Source: GCA-2748575 sp965222725
Lineage (GTDB): Bacteria > Pseudomonadota > Gammaproteobacteria > Pseudomonadales > Ketobacteraceae
Reading direction: 5' to 3'
NCBI GenBank assembly: GCA_965222725.1
Contig: OZ244969.1
Span: 2,666,001 to 2,730,000, forward strand
DNA length: 64,000 nt
Shown: positions 35,736 through 43,711 of the stretch, piece after piece
How positions within the stretch are numbered: position 1 is the first letter of the stretch
Layout of the letters: each line of letters begins with the position of its first letter
Translations under genes and position numbers: made by a program
Notes under the pieces: model-generated
Told to the model about the DNA's origin: nothing
Database searches by the model: none
What the model saw: the letters and a program-made list of their open reading frames with translations, nothing else

Positions 35736-35797
35736 TCGCCCCGTTATTCACGGACTGTTCGTGATAAAAAACTCAGGACCTCTAGGAGAGATAGTAT

Positions 35798-36814
35798 ATG
35801 AAGCGTAAGTTACTTCCTTTAGCAATTGGTGCGGCAATCGCAATGCCTGGCGTGGCCATGGCTGAGCCGGTTGTTTACGGTAAAGTTAATGTGACTCTTG
35901 AGAACTACGACAATGACCCGGAAGGTAATGGCGGCGATTATGATCGTTGGGAAGTGAACAGCAATGCTTCTCGCCTGGGGGTTAAGGGTTCAGAGAAGAT
36001 TTCTGACAACCTGTCTGCGGTTTATAAACTGGAATATGAAACTGCAGTAGATGATGGTGACAACGGGGATGACGAAGACCTGACTTTCAAGCAGCGTAAT
36101 ATCTACGGTGGTCTGGAAGGTTCTTTTGGTCAGGTGATTGTCGGTAAATTTGATACACCTACCAAGACAGCTCAGAACAAAGTTGATCAATTCAATGATT
36201 ACCAGCTGGGTGATATAAAGAACGTTATTGCTGGCGAAAATCGTACCAGCAACACCATTCAGTACACTACACCTGATATGGGTGCTCTGACTGCCAAGGT
36301 TGCTATCATCCCAGGTGAAGGTGAGTGTACTTCTGGCGCTGGCTCTGATTGTGATGACGGTCTGGCCGATGGTGTTTCTGCCTCTGTTGCATTTGAGCAG
36401 GATGGCATCTACGTGGCTTTAGCTGCAGATAAAGATGTTGAGAACGAATTCGGTGATTACGAAGGCAAAGCAGATATCATTCGATTGGTTGCTCAAGCTA
36501 ATATTGATGCTATGCAGTTAGGTTTTATTTACCAAACAGCAGAAGCTGCTGAATCCGGTGTTGATGCCGAGCAAGATGGTTATATCCTTAGTGGTGCCAT
36601 GAAAGTTGGCAGCGCGGGTAAAGTAAAAGCCCAATATGGCATGTCTGAAATTGATGATGCTGACAACGAAATCACTCAGATTGGTGTGGGCTACGAGCAC
36701 AAGCTGAGCAAGCAAACCAAGGTGTTTACACACTATGTTATGCTTGAAGAGGAAGATGGAGATGATACCGACGAAGAATCAACTCTGGCCTTCGGCATGG
36801 AACACAAGTTCTAA
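35798..36814 (+). CDS. Outer membrane general porin (Porin_4 type)
   Basis: The 338-residue product has a signal peptide (cleaved at AMA before EPVVYGKVNVTLE) and alternating amphipathic strands. A terminal Phe (MEHKF) is as required for BamA insertion. The body is that of the Gram-negative trimeric porin family, including SRLGVKGSEKISDNLSAVY and an SNTIQYTTPDMGAL block. Loops are very rich in Asp and Glu, and two cysteines in GECTSGAGSDCDD may form a loop disulfide. AGGAGA precedes the ATG. Codon use differs from its neighbours (many GTT, GCT, GAT), as in abundant proteins. Upstream Pho-like boxes suggest induction by phosphate starvation. Confidence 0.9.
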   Translation: MKRKLLPLAIGAAIAMPGVAMAEPVVYGKVNVTLENYDNDPEGNGGDYDRWEVNSNASRLGVKGSEKISDNLSAVYKLEYETAVDDGDNGDDEDLTFKQRNIYGGLEGSFGQVIVGKFDTPTKTAQNKVDQFNDYQLGDIKNVIAGENRTSNTIQYTTPDMGALTAKVAIIPGEGECTSGAGSDCDDGLADGVSASVAFEQDGIYVALAADKDVENEFGDYEGKADIIRLVAQANIDAMQLGFIYQTAEAAESGVDAEQDGYILSGAMKVGSAGKVKAQYGMSEIDDADNEITQIGVGYEHKLSKQTKVFTHYVMLEEEDGDDTDEESTLAFGMEHKF

Positions 36815-36850
36815 GCTACACTGAACTTGCGCTAACTCGTTAGCACCCTT

Positions 36851-36882
36851 AAAAACGCCAGCCTTTGTGCTGGCGTTTTTTT
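36851..36882 (+). terminator. Intrinsic terminator after the porin
   Basis: AAAAACGCCAGC (36851-36862) and GCTGGCGTTTTT (36869-36880) with a six-base loop, followed by further T. It is 36 bases past the porin stop. Confidence 0.9.
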
Positions 36883-36921
36883 ATATCTGGTGATAAGGGC
36901 TGGCGTGTTTTAAACAGACAC

Positions 36922-36952
36922 AAAAAAGCGGAACCTGTTACCAGATTCCGCT
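36922..36952 (-). terminator. Intrinsic terminator after fabB
   Basis: On the minus strand AGCGGAA (36952-36946) pairs with TTCCGCT (36933-36927), followed by a T-run (36927-36922). It terminates the fabA-fabB transcript. Confidence 0.75.
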
Positions 36953-37002
36953 CTTGTTAACTGACAATATTATCAGCAAGCAGGTATTTTCAAGAAACGA
37001 AC

Positions 37003-38220
37003 TTACCGCCCGTACTTCTCAAACACCAGCGTACCGTTGGTACCACCAAAACCAAAGCTGTTGGACATAACGCGCTTCAGCCCCGCATTATCCACCCGCT
37101 CAAGGGCAATATTGGCGCCTTCAATCTTTTCATCCAGCTGGCTGATATTGGCGGAGGCGGCAATAAAGTCATTCTCCATCATCAGCAGGCTGTAGATAGC
37201 TTCCTGGACACCGGCGGCACCCAGAGAGTGGCCGGTCAGGGATTTGGTAGAGCTGACCACCGGCATGGCTTCGCCGAAGACTTCTTTCACCGCGTTGATT
37301 TCCGCGATATCGCCAACCGGTGTGCTGGTGCCGTGGGCGTTAATGTAATCAATAGAACCGTTCACGGTGGACATGGCCATTTCCATGCAGCGCTTGGCGC
37401 CTTCACCGGACGGTGCCACCATATCGTGGCCATCGGAAGTGGCGCCGTAGCCCACCAGTTCGCCGTAGATTTTGGCGCCGCGGGCCAGGGCGTGTTCCAG
37501 TTCTTCCAGAACCAGCATGCCGCCGCCACCGGCAATCACAAATCCGTCGCGGGTGCCATCAAAGGCGCGGGAGGCGGTGGCCGGTGTGTCGTTGTATTTG
37601 CTGGACAGGGCGCCCATGGCGTCGAACAGCATGGACAGAGTCCAGTGTTCCTCTTCACCACCACCGGCAAACACGATGTCCTGTTTGCCCATCTGGATCA
37701 GCTCGGCACCGTGGCCAATGCAATGGGCACTGGTGGCACAGGCGGAACAGATGGAATAGTTAACACCTTTGATTTTAAAGGGTGTGGCCAGGCAGGCGGA
37801 TACGGTACTGGTCATGGTGCGGGGCACCATGTAAGGGCCAACCTTTTTCACGCCGCGGGCACGCAAAATATCGGCGGCTTCCACCTGGTTGGCGGAGCTG
37901 CCGCCACCGGAACCGGCGACAATACCGGTACGGATGTTGGATACGTCGCTGTCTTCCAGGCCGGCATCGGCAATGGCCTGTTGCATGGCGATATAACTGA
38001 AAGCAGCCGCATCGCCCATAAAGCGGCCGGGCTTGCGTTCAATAAATTCGGATTTATCAATCTCGATGCTGCCTGCCACCTGGCTGCGGAAACCCATTTC
38101 CTTGTAGGCTTCCTGAAAGCGAATGCCGGAACGGCCTTCTTTCAGTGAGGTTAAGACAGATTCCTTATCGTTGCCCAGGCAGGATACGATGCCCAGGCCA
38201 GTCACCACGACTCTTCTCAT
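37003..38220 (-). CDS. fabB: 3-oxoacyl-ACP synthase I
   Basis: FabB condenses malonyl-ACP with acyl-ACP and is required to elongate cis-3-decenoyl-ACP to unsaturated fatty acids. The thiolase-fold triad is C161 (SACATSAH), H296 (NAHGTSTPVGD) and H331 (KSLTGHSLGAAG). The C-terminal SNSFGFGGTNGTLVF is conserved. Length is 405. It is 27 bases downstream of fabA, the usual fabAB operon of pseudomonads and relatives. Confidence 0.97.
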   Translation of the reverse strand: MRRVVVTGLGIVSCLGNDKESVLTSLKEGRSGIRFQEAYKEMGFRSQVAGSIEIDKSEFIERKPGRFMGDAAAFSYIAMQQAIADAGLEDSDVSNIRTGIVAGSGGGSSANQVEAADILRARGVKKVGPYMVPRTMTSTVSACLATPFKIKGVNYSICSACATSAHCIGHGAELIQMGKQDIVFAGGGEEEHWTLSMLFDAMGALSSKYNDTPATASRAFDGTRDGFVIAGGGGMLVLEELEHALARGAKIYGELVGYGATSDGHDMVAPSGEGAKRCMEMAMSTVNGSIDYINAHGTSTPVGDIAEINAVKEVFGEAMPVVSSTKSLTGHSLGAAGVQEAIYSLLMMENDFIAASANISQLDEKIEGANIALERVDNAGLKRVMSNSFGFGGTNGTLVFEKYGR

Positions 38221-38247
38221 GGTAATACCCTTTACTCTCTGTTGTCG

Positions 38248-38763
38248 TTAAAAACTGTCGGTTGACGTGAACAATCCCACGCGCAAATCTTTGGCAGTAT
38301 AAATTTCCCGGCCATCGACTGAAACCGAGCCGTCGGCAATGCCCATCACCAGTTTCCGTTCAATCACCCGCTTGATCTGAATGTTGTAGGTCACCAGTTT
38401 GGCGGTGGGAAGAATCTGGCCGGTAAATTTCACATCACCGGATCCCAGTGCACGTCCACGGCCTTCGTTACCGCGCCAGCCGAGATAAAAACCCACCAGT
38501 TGCCACATGGCATCCAGGCCCAGGCATCCGGGCATTACCGGATCTTCTTCAAAATGGCATTCGAAAAACCACAGGTCCGGCGTAATATCCAGTTCGGCAA
38601 CAATTTCACCTTTGCCATAGGCGCCACCTTCGTTGGAGATTTTGGATATACGATCCATCATCAGCATGTTGGGTAAAGGCAAGCGGGCATTTCCTGGTCC
38701 GAATAGCTTCCCGTGGCCACATTCCAGGAGTTCTTCTCGAGTAAACGCGTTTTTATCAATCAT
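38248..38763 (-). CDS. fabA: 3-hydroxydecanoyl-ACP dehydratase/isomerase
   Basis: FabA dehydrates 3-hydroxydecanoyl-ACP and isomerises the product to cis-3-decenoyl-ACP, the entry to anaerobic unsaturated fatty acid synthesis. The catalytic residues H70 (FFECHFEEDPVMPG) and D84 (CLGLDAMWQLVG) fall at the same numbers as in E. coli. Length is 171. It leads the fabA-fabB transcript. I see no clear DesT or FabR operator upstream. Confidence 0.98.
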   Translation of the reverse strand: MIDKNAFTREELLECGHGKLFGPGNARLPLPNMLMMDRISKISNEGGAYGKGEIVAELDITPDLWFFECHFEEDPVMPGCLGLDAMWQLVGFYLGWRGNEGRGRALGSGDVKFTGQILPTAKLVTYNIQIKRVIERKLVMGIADGSVSVDGREIYTAKDLRVGLFTSTDSF

Positions 38764-39150
38764 GGGATTTTAACTGCTCTTGTCAAAGATCTGTGCTCGG
38801 TGACAGGGCGTTGTGCCTGCACCGCATGCTATACACCCTTTAAAACACCGGAATGTCAGAAACCGGCGTCAGGTATGATTTTTCTTATTATTTATCAGGT
38901 TTTAGGTGGAGTTAATGGTATCTGTTTATGCCCCGGGAATCGACTCCCGAAAGGCCGAATTTGCAACAAAAAGCAACGGGCATTGGAACCGTTCGGTCAA
39001 ATCCCTGTCTGTATTCCCGGGGTTTTCCCCGGGTTGCCGCTATACACCGGGATAGCGGCATGTGAACAGTCCTGCACAGTTTTCTGCAAGGGGCCGGAGC
39101 TGTGGTAAAGTAGGGCCTCCTGCAAGCGTCACCGAATCTGGAGTTGTGTT
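38764..39150. other. fabA / ccmF divergent intergenic region with hairpins
   Basis: This 387-base gap contains three hairpins: CGGGA/TCCCG (38934-38949), CCCGGGG-TTTT-CCCCGGG (39016-39033), and GCCGCTAT/ATAGCGGC (39036-39059). A promoter-like pair for ccmF is TTCTGC (39082-39087) and TAAAGT (39106-39111) with an 18-base spacer and TGG before the -10. No coding sequence is convincing. Confidence 0.5.
39016..39059. repeat. Two adjacent perfect hairpins
   Basis: A 7-bp stem with a TTTT loop (39016-39033) is followed two bases later by an 8-bp stem with an 8-base loop (39036-39059). Neither has a U-tract, so they are not standard terminators. Confidence 0.6.
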
Positions 39151-41130
39151 TTGATCCCCGAAATAGGGCATTTTGCCATTATCGTTGCCTGGATAATTGC
39201 CATGATTCAGGCGGTTGTACCTCTTTATGGTGCCCATCAGGGCAAATTCCGCCTGATGTCTCTGGCCCGGCCTGCGGCTTATACACAGTTCCTGTTTTTG
39301 TCGGCGGCACTGGTGATTCTGGCTTACTGTTTTGCCAGCAATGATTTCACCGTCAAATATGTGGCCAATCACTCCAATTCCTATCTGCCTATTTACTACA
39401 AGATTTCCGCGGTCTGGGGTGGTCACGAAGGTTCCCTGTTGCTGTGGGCCTGGGTGCTCAGCGCCTGGACGGCGGCAGTGGCGCGTTTCAGCCGGGCATT
39501 GCCCATTCCCATGGTGGCTCGCGTGTTGGGGATTATGGGGCTGATTGCCACCGGTTTTTATGCTTTCCTTATTCTTACTTCCAATCCTTTTGAACGTTAT
39601 CTGCCGCATTTTCCGGTGGATGGGAATGACCTGAATCCATTGCTGCAGGACTTTGGTCTGATCGTGCATCCACCCATGCTTTATATGGGATATGTGGGTT
39701 TTTCAGTGGCTTTTGCTTTTGCGCTGGCAGGGCTGTTGTCCGGGCAGCTTGACTCCGCCTGGGCGCGCTGGTCACGGCCCTGGACAGTGGTGGCCTGGTG
39801 TTTTCTGACCCTGGGCATTGCCCTGGGCAGCTGGTGGGCCTATTACGAACTGGGCTGGGGCGGCTGGTGGTTCTGGGATCCGGTGGAAAACGCTTCGCTG
39901 ATGCCCTGGTTGTCCGGGACTGCATTAATGCATTCACTGGCAGTCACAGAAAAACGCGGCGTGTTTAAAGCCTGGACGGTTCTGCTGGCGATTCTTTCCT
40001 TCTCGCTCAGTCTGCTGGGTACCTTTCTGGTGCGCTCCGGTGTACTCACATCCGTGCATGCTTTTGCCAGTGATCCGTCCCGTGGTTATTTTATTCTGGC
40101 GCTGCTGGGTGTCGTGGTGGGCAGTTCGCTGTTTGTGTTTGCCATTCGCGCCCAGGCATTAAAAAGAGAAAGTCAGTTTCAGCTGGTGTCGCGGGAAATG
40201 TCCCTGCTGGGCAATAATCTGTTTCTGATTTTTGCCACCGGTGTGGTGCTGACCGGTACCCTGTTCCCCATTGTGTTTGATGCCTTTGGTTTGGGTAAGG
40301 TCTCTATCGGTGCGCCTTATTTTGATACCTATTTTGTGCCGGCCACTATTTTATTGTTGTTCCTGATGGGGGTTGGCCCTCAGCTTAACTGGAAGCACTT
40401 TGATCTGTCCCGGTTGGTCAAGCCCAGTGTCATGATTGCCGGCTTCAGTGTGCTGGCGGCGGGGCTGTTTCTGGGGCTGAGTGACTGGGATTTTCGCTGG
40501 GCGGTGTATTTTGCGCTGGTGGCCGTGTTCTGGGTAGCGACATTTACGTTGTGGGACCTTTTCCTGAAAGTTCGCAACGCCAAAGCCGGAATCTGGCATG
40601 GTATGAAACGGCTGTCCCTGAGTTATCGCGGTATGGTGGTTGCGCATCTGGGCCTTGCCATGACAGTGCTGGGAGTGGCGCTGGTGGCGAGCTACGACGT
40701 GGAAAGGGATGTGCGCATGGCCGATGGCCAGTCGGTGGAAATCGGTGGTTATGAGTTTTTATTCCATGGTGTTAAAGATGTGCGCGGCCCCAACTACAAC
40801 GCGGTGCAGGGCCATGTCACCGTAAAACTGGATGAAAAAGTCATTGCTCAGCTCCGGCCGGAAAAACGTTCCTACTTTGTACAGCGTAATGTGATGACCG
40901 AAGCGGCTATTCAGCCGGGCCTGTTCCGGGATCTGTACGTGGCGCTGGGCGAACCGATTGAAGACGGCAGCTGGGCAGTGCGTATTTATTACAAGCCGTT
41001 TATGCGCTGGGTATGGCTGGGTGCTGTGGTGATGTCGCTGGGGGGTGTGATCGCCATCTGTGACCGGCGCTATCGTTTAAAAGTAATACAGCGACTGGGC
41101 CTTGGGTCCGGTGCCGGCAGTACTGCCTGA
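39151..41130 (+). CDS. ccmF: Cytochrome c haem lyase subunit CcmF
   Basis: CcmF delivers haem to apocytochrome c together with CcmH in system I maturation. It is a large inner-membrane protein (659 residues, about 14-15 helices) with the periplasmic WWD haem motif WGGWWFWDPVENASLMPW and conserved histidines in VWGGHEGS and LIVHPPMLYMGY. The start is TTG, with GGAG (39140-39143) seven bases upstream. ccmG, ccmH and ccmI follow. ccmA-E are not in the window, so the system is split or begins on another transcript. Confidence 0.95.
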   Translation: MIPEIGHFAIIVAWIIAMIQAVVPLYGAHQGKFRLMSLARPAAYTQFLFLSAALVILAYCFASNDFTVKYVANHSNSYLPIYYKISAVWGGHEGSLLLWAWVLSAWTAAVARFSRALPIPMVARVLGIMGLIATGFYAFLILTSNPFERYLPHFPVDGNDLNPLLQDFGLIVHPPMLYMGYVGFSVAFAFALAGLLSGQLDSAWARWSRPWTVVAWCFLTLGIALGSWWAYYELGWGGWWFWDPVENASLMPWLSGTALMHSLAVTEKRGVFKAWTVLLAILSFSLSLLGTFLVRSGVLTSVHAFASDPSRGYFILALLGVVVGSSLFVFAIRAQALKRESQFQLVSREMSLLGNNLFLIFATGVVLTGTLFPIVFDAFGLGKVSIGAPYFDTYFVPATILLLFLMGVGPQLNWKHFDLSRLVKPSVMIAGFSVLAAGLFLGLSDWDFRWAVYFALVAVFWVATFTLWDLFLKVRNAKAGIWHGMKRLSLSYRGMVVAHLGLAMTVLGVALVASYDVERDVRMADGQSVEIGGYEFLFHGVKDVRGPNYNAVQGHVTVKLDEKVIAQLRPEKRSYFVQRNVMTEAAIQPGLFRDLYVALGEPIEDGSWAVRIYYKPFMRWVWLGAVVMSLGGVIAICDRRYRLKVIQRLGLGSGAGSTA

Positions 41131-41150
41131 ACAGCAACAGGGGAGATTGA

Positions 41151-41723
41151 ATGAAAGGTCGCTGGTTTGTATTTTCCATACCGCTGATTCTGTTTATCGG
41201 CATGTCGTATTTTCTGGCCACGGGGCTGGAAAACGATCCCAAAAAACTACCGTCCATGGCATTGGACAAGCCGCTGCCATCATTCCGGCTGACGGCATTG
41301 CAGGATGCAGAACAGATTATTACGCCGGCAGATCTCAAGGGGCCGGCGCTGGTGAATGTGTGGGCCACCTGGTGTCCTTCCTGCCAGATCGAGCATCCGG
41401 TGCTGAATTATCTGGCCAAATCCGGTATTACCATTTATGGCATTGATCATACGGATGAACGCCAGGCAGCAATTGCCTACCTCAATACCCATGGCAATCC
41501 CTACAAACTGGTGATTTTTGATGAGCTTGGAGAGCTGGGGCTGGACCTGGGTATTACCGGTGCACCTGAGACCTTCATTATTGATGAGCAGGGCATAGTG
41601 CGTTACCACCATGTGGGGATTGTGGATGAAAAATCCTGGCGCGACGTGCTCTGGCCACGGTGGCAGGCAGTGGGGGGATTTGATCCCAATCAGGCAGCGG
41701 CCACAACCGAAGGGGGTTCCTGA
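41151..41723 (+). CDS. ccmG: Thiol:disulfide oxidoreductase CcmG/DsbE
   Basis: CcmG reduces the CXXCH cysteines of apocytochrome c. A single N-terminal helix anchors a periplasmic thioredoxin domain with active site WATWCPSCQIEHP and the cis-Pro region TGAPETFIID. Length is 190. GGGGAGA precedes the ATG. The stop overlaps the ccmH start (TGATG). Confidence 0.95.
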   Translation: MKGRWFVFSIPLILFIGMSYFLATGLENDPKKLPSMALDKPLPSFRLTALQDAEQIITPADLKGPALVNVWATWCPSCQIEHPVLNYLAKSGITIYGIDHTDERQAAIAYLNTHGNPYKLVIFDELGELGLDLGITGAPETFIIDEQGIVRYHHVGIVDEKSWRDVLWPRWQAVGGFDPNQAAATTEGGS

Positions 41724-42211
41724 TGGTGCTACCGTTAATTCGCTGGATCGGGATAGTACTGTTATTGGGGGCTGCTTCTGCACAGGCATCCATCACGGTT
41801 TATGAATTTGAGGATGATGAACAGCGCGAACGCTTCGATCAGCTGATTGATGAATTGCGTTGCCCCAAATGTCAGAACCAGAACATTGCCGATTCTGATG
41901 CGGGTGTGGCCAAGCTGATTAAAGACCGGGTGTACAAACTGGTGCAGGAAGGCAAAACCAGGGAAGAGGTGACCGACCATATGGTGGACCGTTACGGTGA
42001 CTTTGTTACTTACCGGCCACCCCTGAAAACCTCCACGTTACTGCTCTGGTTTGGCCCTGTGCTGGCGCTGCTGGTGGCGGTGATGGCGTTGGTGATTTAT
42101 GTCCGCAAAAACAACCGCAAAACCGCCGCTTTGTCAGATGCAGAACATAAAAGGGTTCAGGATCTGCTGAACAAATACAACCCTGATGGTGACGATTCCC
42201 GGTCACAGTAA
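41723..42211 (+). CDS. ccmH: Cytochrome c biogenesis protein CcmH
   Basis: CcmH is a periplasmic thiol protein that hands apocytochrome c to CcmF. It has a signal sequence, the redox motif LRCPKCQNQNIADSDA and a C-terminal membrane helix (LLLWFGPVLALLVAVMAL). Length is 162, the short form without the TPR part, which is encoded separately by ccmI. It is translationally coupled to ccmG. Confidence 0.95.
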   Translation: MVLPLIRWIGIVLLLGAASAQASITVYEFEDDEQRERFDQLIDELRCPKCQNQNIADSDAGVAKLIKDRVYKLVQEGKTREEVTDHMVDRYGDFVTYRPPLKTSTLLLWFGPVLALLVAVMALVIYVRKNNRKTAALSDAEHKRVQDLLNKYNPDGDDSRSQ

Positions 42212-42229
42212 TGAGTCGGATATTTTAAT

Positions 42230-43513
42230 ATGATCTTTTGGATACTCCTGGTTGCGCTGGCGCTGATAGCTGCCTGGCTGATTGTATTGCCAACCTTGCG
42301 GGCAAAGCCCGCCGCAGACACCACACGTCAGGCGTTGAATGCCAAAATATTCAAGCAGCGTATGGACGAGCTGGAAGCCGATTACAAGGCCGGCCGTACC
42401 GATGAGGAAGACTACGAGGCCCTGAAAAACGAGCTGGAAAGAAACTTTCTGGCGGACATGGAAAAAGCCGAAGGTCAGGCAGGGCAGTCGGGGCAAACTG
42501 CCAGAGGCGCTTTGTTGAGTTTGCTGCTGATTTTGCCGGTGATTACGGTGCTGGTGTATAAAACCACCGGCTTTAATGCGGCCACCGAAGAATGGTTTGC
42601 GGTGCAGGACCGGGTTGATCCCTACATTGATCGTTTGGTGGCAGGGCAACTGGATCCCAAAGAGCTGCAGAATATTCCCATGGCGGATTTTGTGTATGGG
42701 TTGCAGCGCCGGGCTCAAAAGCAGCAGGATCTCGCTCAACTATGGTTTGTGTTGGGTAACACCTACCTGCAGATCCAGACCGGCGATCCCCGCGATCAGG
42801 CGAGCATGCTGGATAATGCCACCAAGGCATTGCGCCGCGCCCACTATCTGGAAGAAGACAATGTGGAATTTGCCTTGTCTTATACCCAGGCGTTGCTGAG
42901 TCAGAATCAGGGCAAACTGGATATGGAGTCCCGCAAGATTCTGAACGAAGTGATGCGGCAGCAACCCAATAATCCCTCTGCCATCATGATGTTTTCCATG
43001 GCGTCATATCAGTCCGGCGAATATGAAGCGGCTATTCGTGGCTGGGAACATTTGCTGGCCATGGGCGGCGAACGGGAAGGCTATGAAAAAGCGCAGGCCA
43101 TTCTTGAAAACAGTATTCGTCAGGCCAGGAGCAAACTGGAGGCGCAGCACGCTTCCGCCGGCGGGCCGGAACTGTCTTTCGTGGTGAAGGTGGCAGATGA
43201 TATCAGCCCCAATCTGCAGCAGGGATTTTTAATGGTTTATGCCCAGGCCGAAGCCGGGCCGCCGATGCCGCTGGCTATCAAAAAGCTGTCCTTGCCGCAG
43301 CAGTTTCCGGTGTCGGTTTCCCTGTCCGATGCCGATGCCATGATGCCTGCCATGAAAGTATCCCTGTTTGAGTCCGTGAAAATCACTGCCCGTTTGAGCG
43401 AATCCGGCCAGGCAACACCGCAGGCCGGCGACTGGTTCGGTACGGTCACTGGTGTTCGCACCACGGATACGGCCAATGATCTGGAAATTACCATCAGTGA
43501 GCAGGTTAACTGA
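42230..43513 (+). CDS. ccmI: Apocytochrome c chaperone CcmI
   Basis: CcmI holds apocytochrome c for the haem lyase. Two membrane helices (residues 2-20 and about 95-110) enclose a cytoplasmic loop with the characteristic ALNAKIFKQRMDELEADYKAG segment. TPR-like repeats follow in the periplasm (about 150-290, including LAQLWFVLGNTYLQ and QPNNPSAIMMFSMASYQSGEY) and then a beta-rich C-terminal domain. Length is 427. It is the last gene of this ccm cluster; a 12-bp inverted repeat follows. Confidence 0.9.
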   Translation: MIFWILLVALALIAAWLIVLPTLRAKPAADTTRQALNAKIFKQRMDELEADYKAGRTDEEDYEALKNELERNFLADMEKAEGQAGQSGQTARGALLSLLLILPVITVLVYKTTGFNAATEEWFAVQDRVDPYIDRLVAGQLDPKELQNIPMADFVYGLQRRAQKQQDLAQLWFVLGNTYLQIQTGDPRDQASMLDNATKALRRAHYLEEDNVEFALSYTQALLSQNQGKLDMESRKILNEVMRQQPNNPSAIMMFSMASYQSGEYEAAIRGWEHLLAMGGEREGYEKAQAILENSIRQARSKLEAQHASAGGPELSFVVKVADDISPNLQQGFLMVYAQAEAGPPMPLAIKKLSLPQQFPVSVSLSDADAMMPAMKVSLFESVKITARLSESGQATPQAGDWFGTVTGVRTTDTANDLEITISEQVN

Positions 43514-43559
43514 TAGGGGTTCCGCGCCTTTAATAGTTTAAAAACCTATAAAGAAACGG

Positions 43560-43596
43560 CCGTCACTAATCTCAGGTTCTAACGGATTGGTGACGG
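43560..43596. repeat. 12-bp inverted repeat between ccmI and the HDOD gene
   Basis: CCGTCACTAATC (43560-43571) and GATTGGTGACGG (43585-43596) pair fully (one G-U) around a 13-base loop. There is no T-run, so it may be a weak terminator or a regulator site. Confidence 0.6.
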
Positions 43597-43711
43597 TTCA
43601 CAAATATGAATCTTTGTTTCCCAGCCTGAATCCGTTTAGGGGTAAATCAAAAAAGAAGCCGCTAGTATTTTCGGTAGATTGTTGTATCTGCCGTATTTGA
43701 GGTGTTGTTAC

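Larger units (their letters stand above)
35380..35797. other. Divergent intergenic region upstream of the porin
   Basis: This 418-base gap lies between the beta-oxidation gene (minus) and the porin (plus). It holds two Pho-box-like sites with spaced -10 elements (annotated separately) and the palindrome CATTC-AAAA-GAATG (35691-35704). A CAGTT/AACTG inverted repeat lies near 35420. I see no FadR- or PsrA-type site for the leftward gene and no coding sequence. Confidence 0.6.

Noticed and set aside
38764..38860. Sigma-70 promoter for fabA using TTGACA near the ATG
   Set aside because: TTGACA on the minus strand lies less than 30 bases from the start, and its only -10-like neighbour is seven bases away, so the spacing is impossible.
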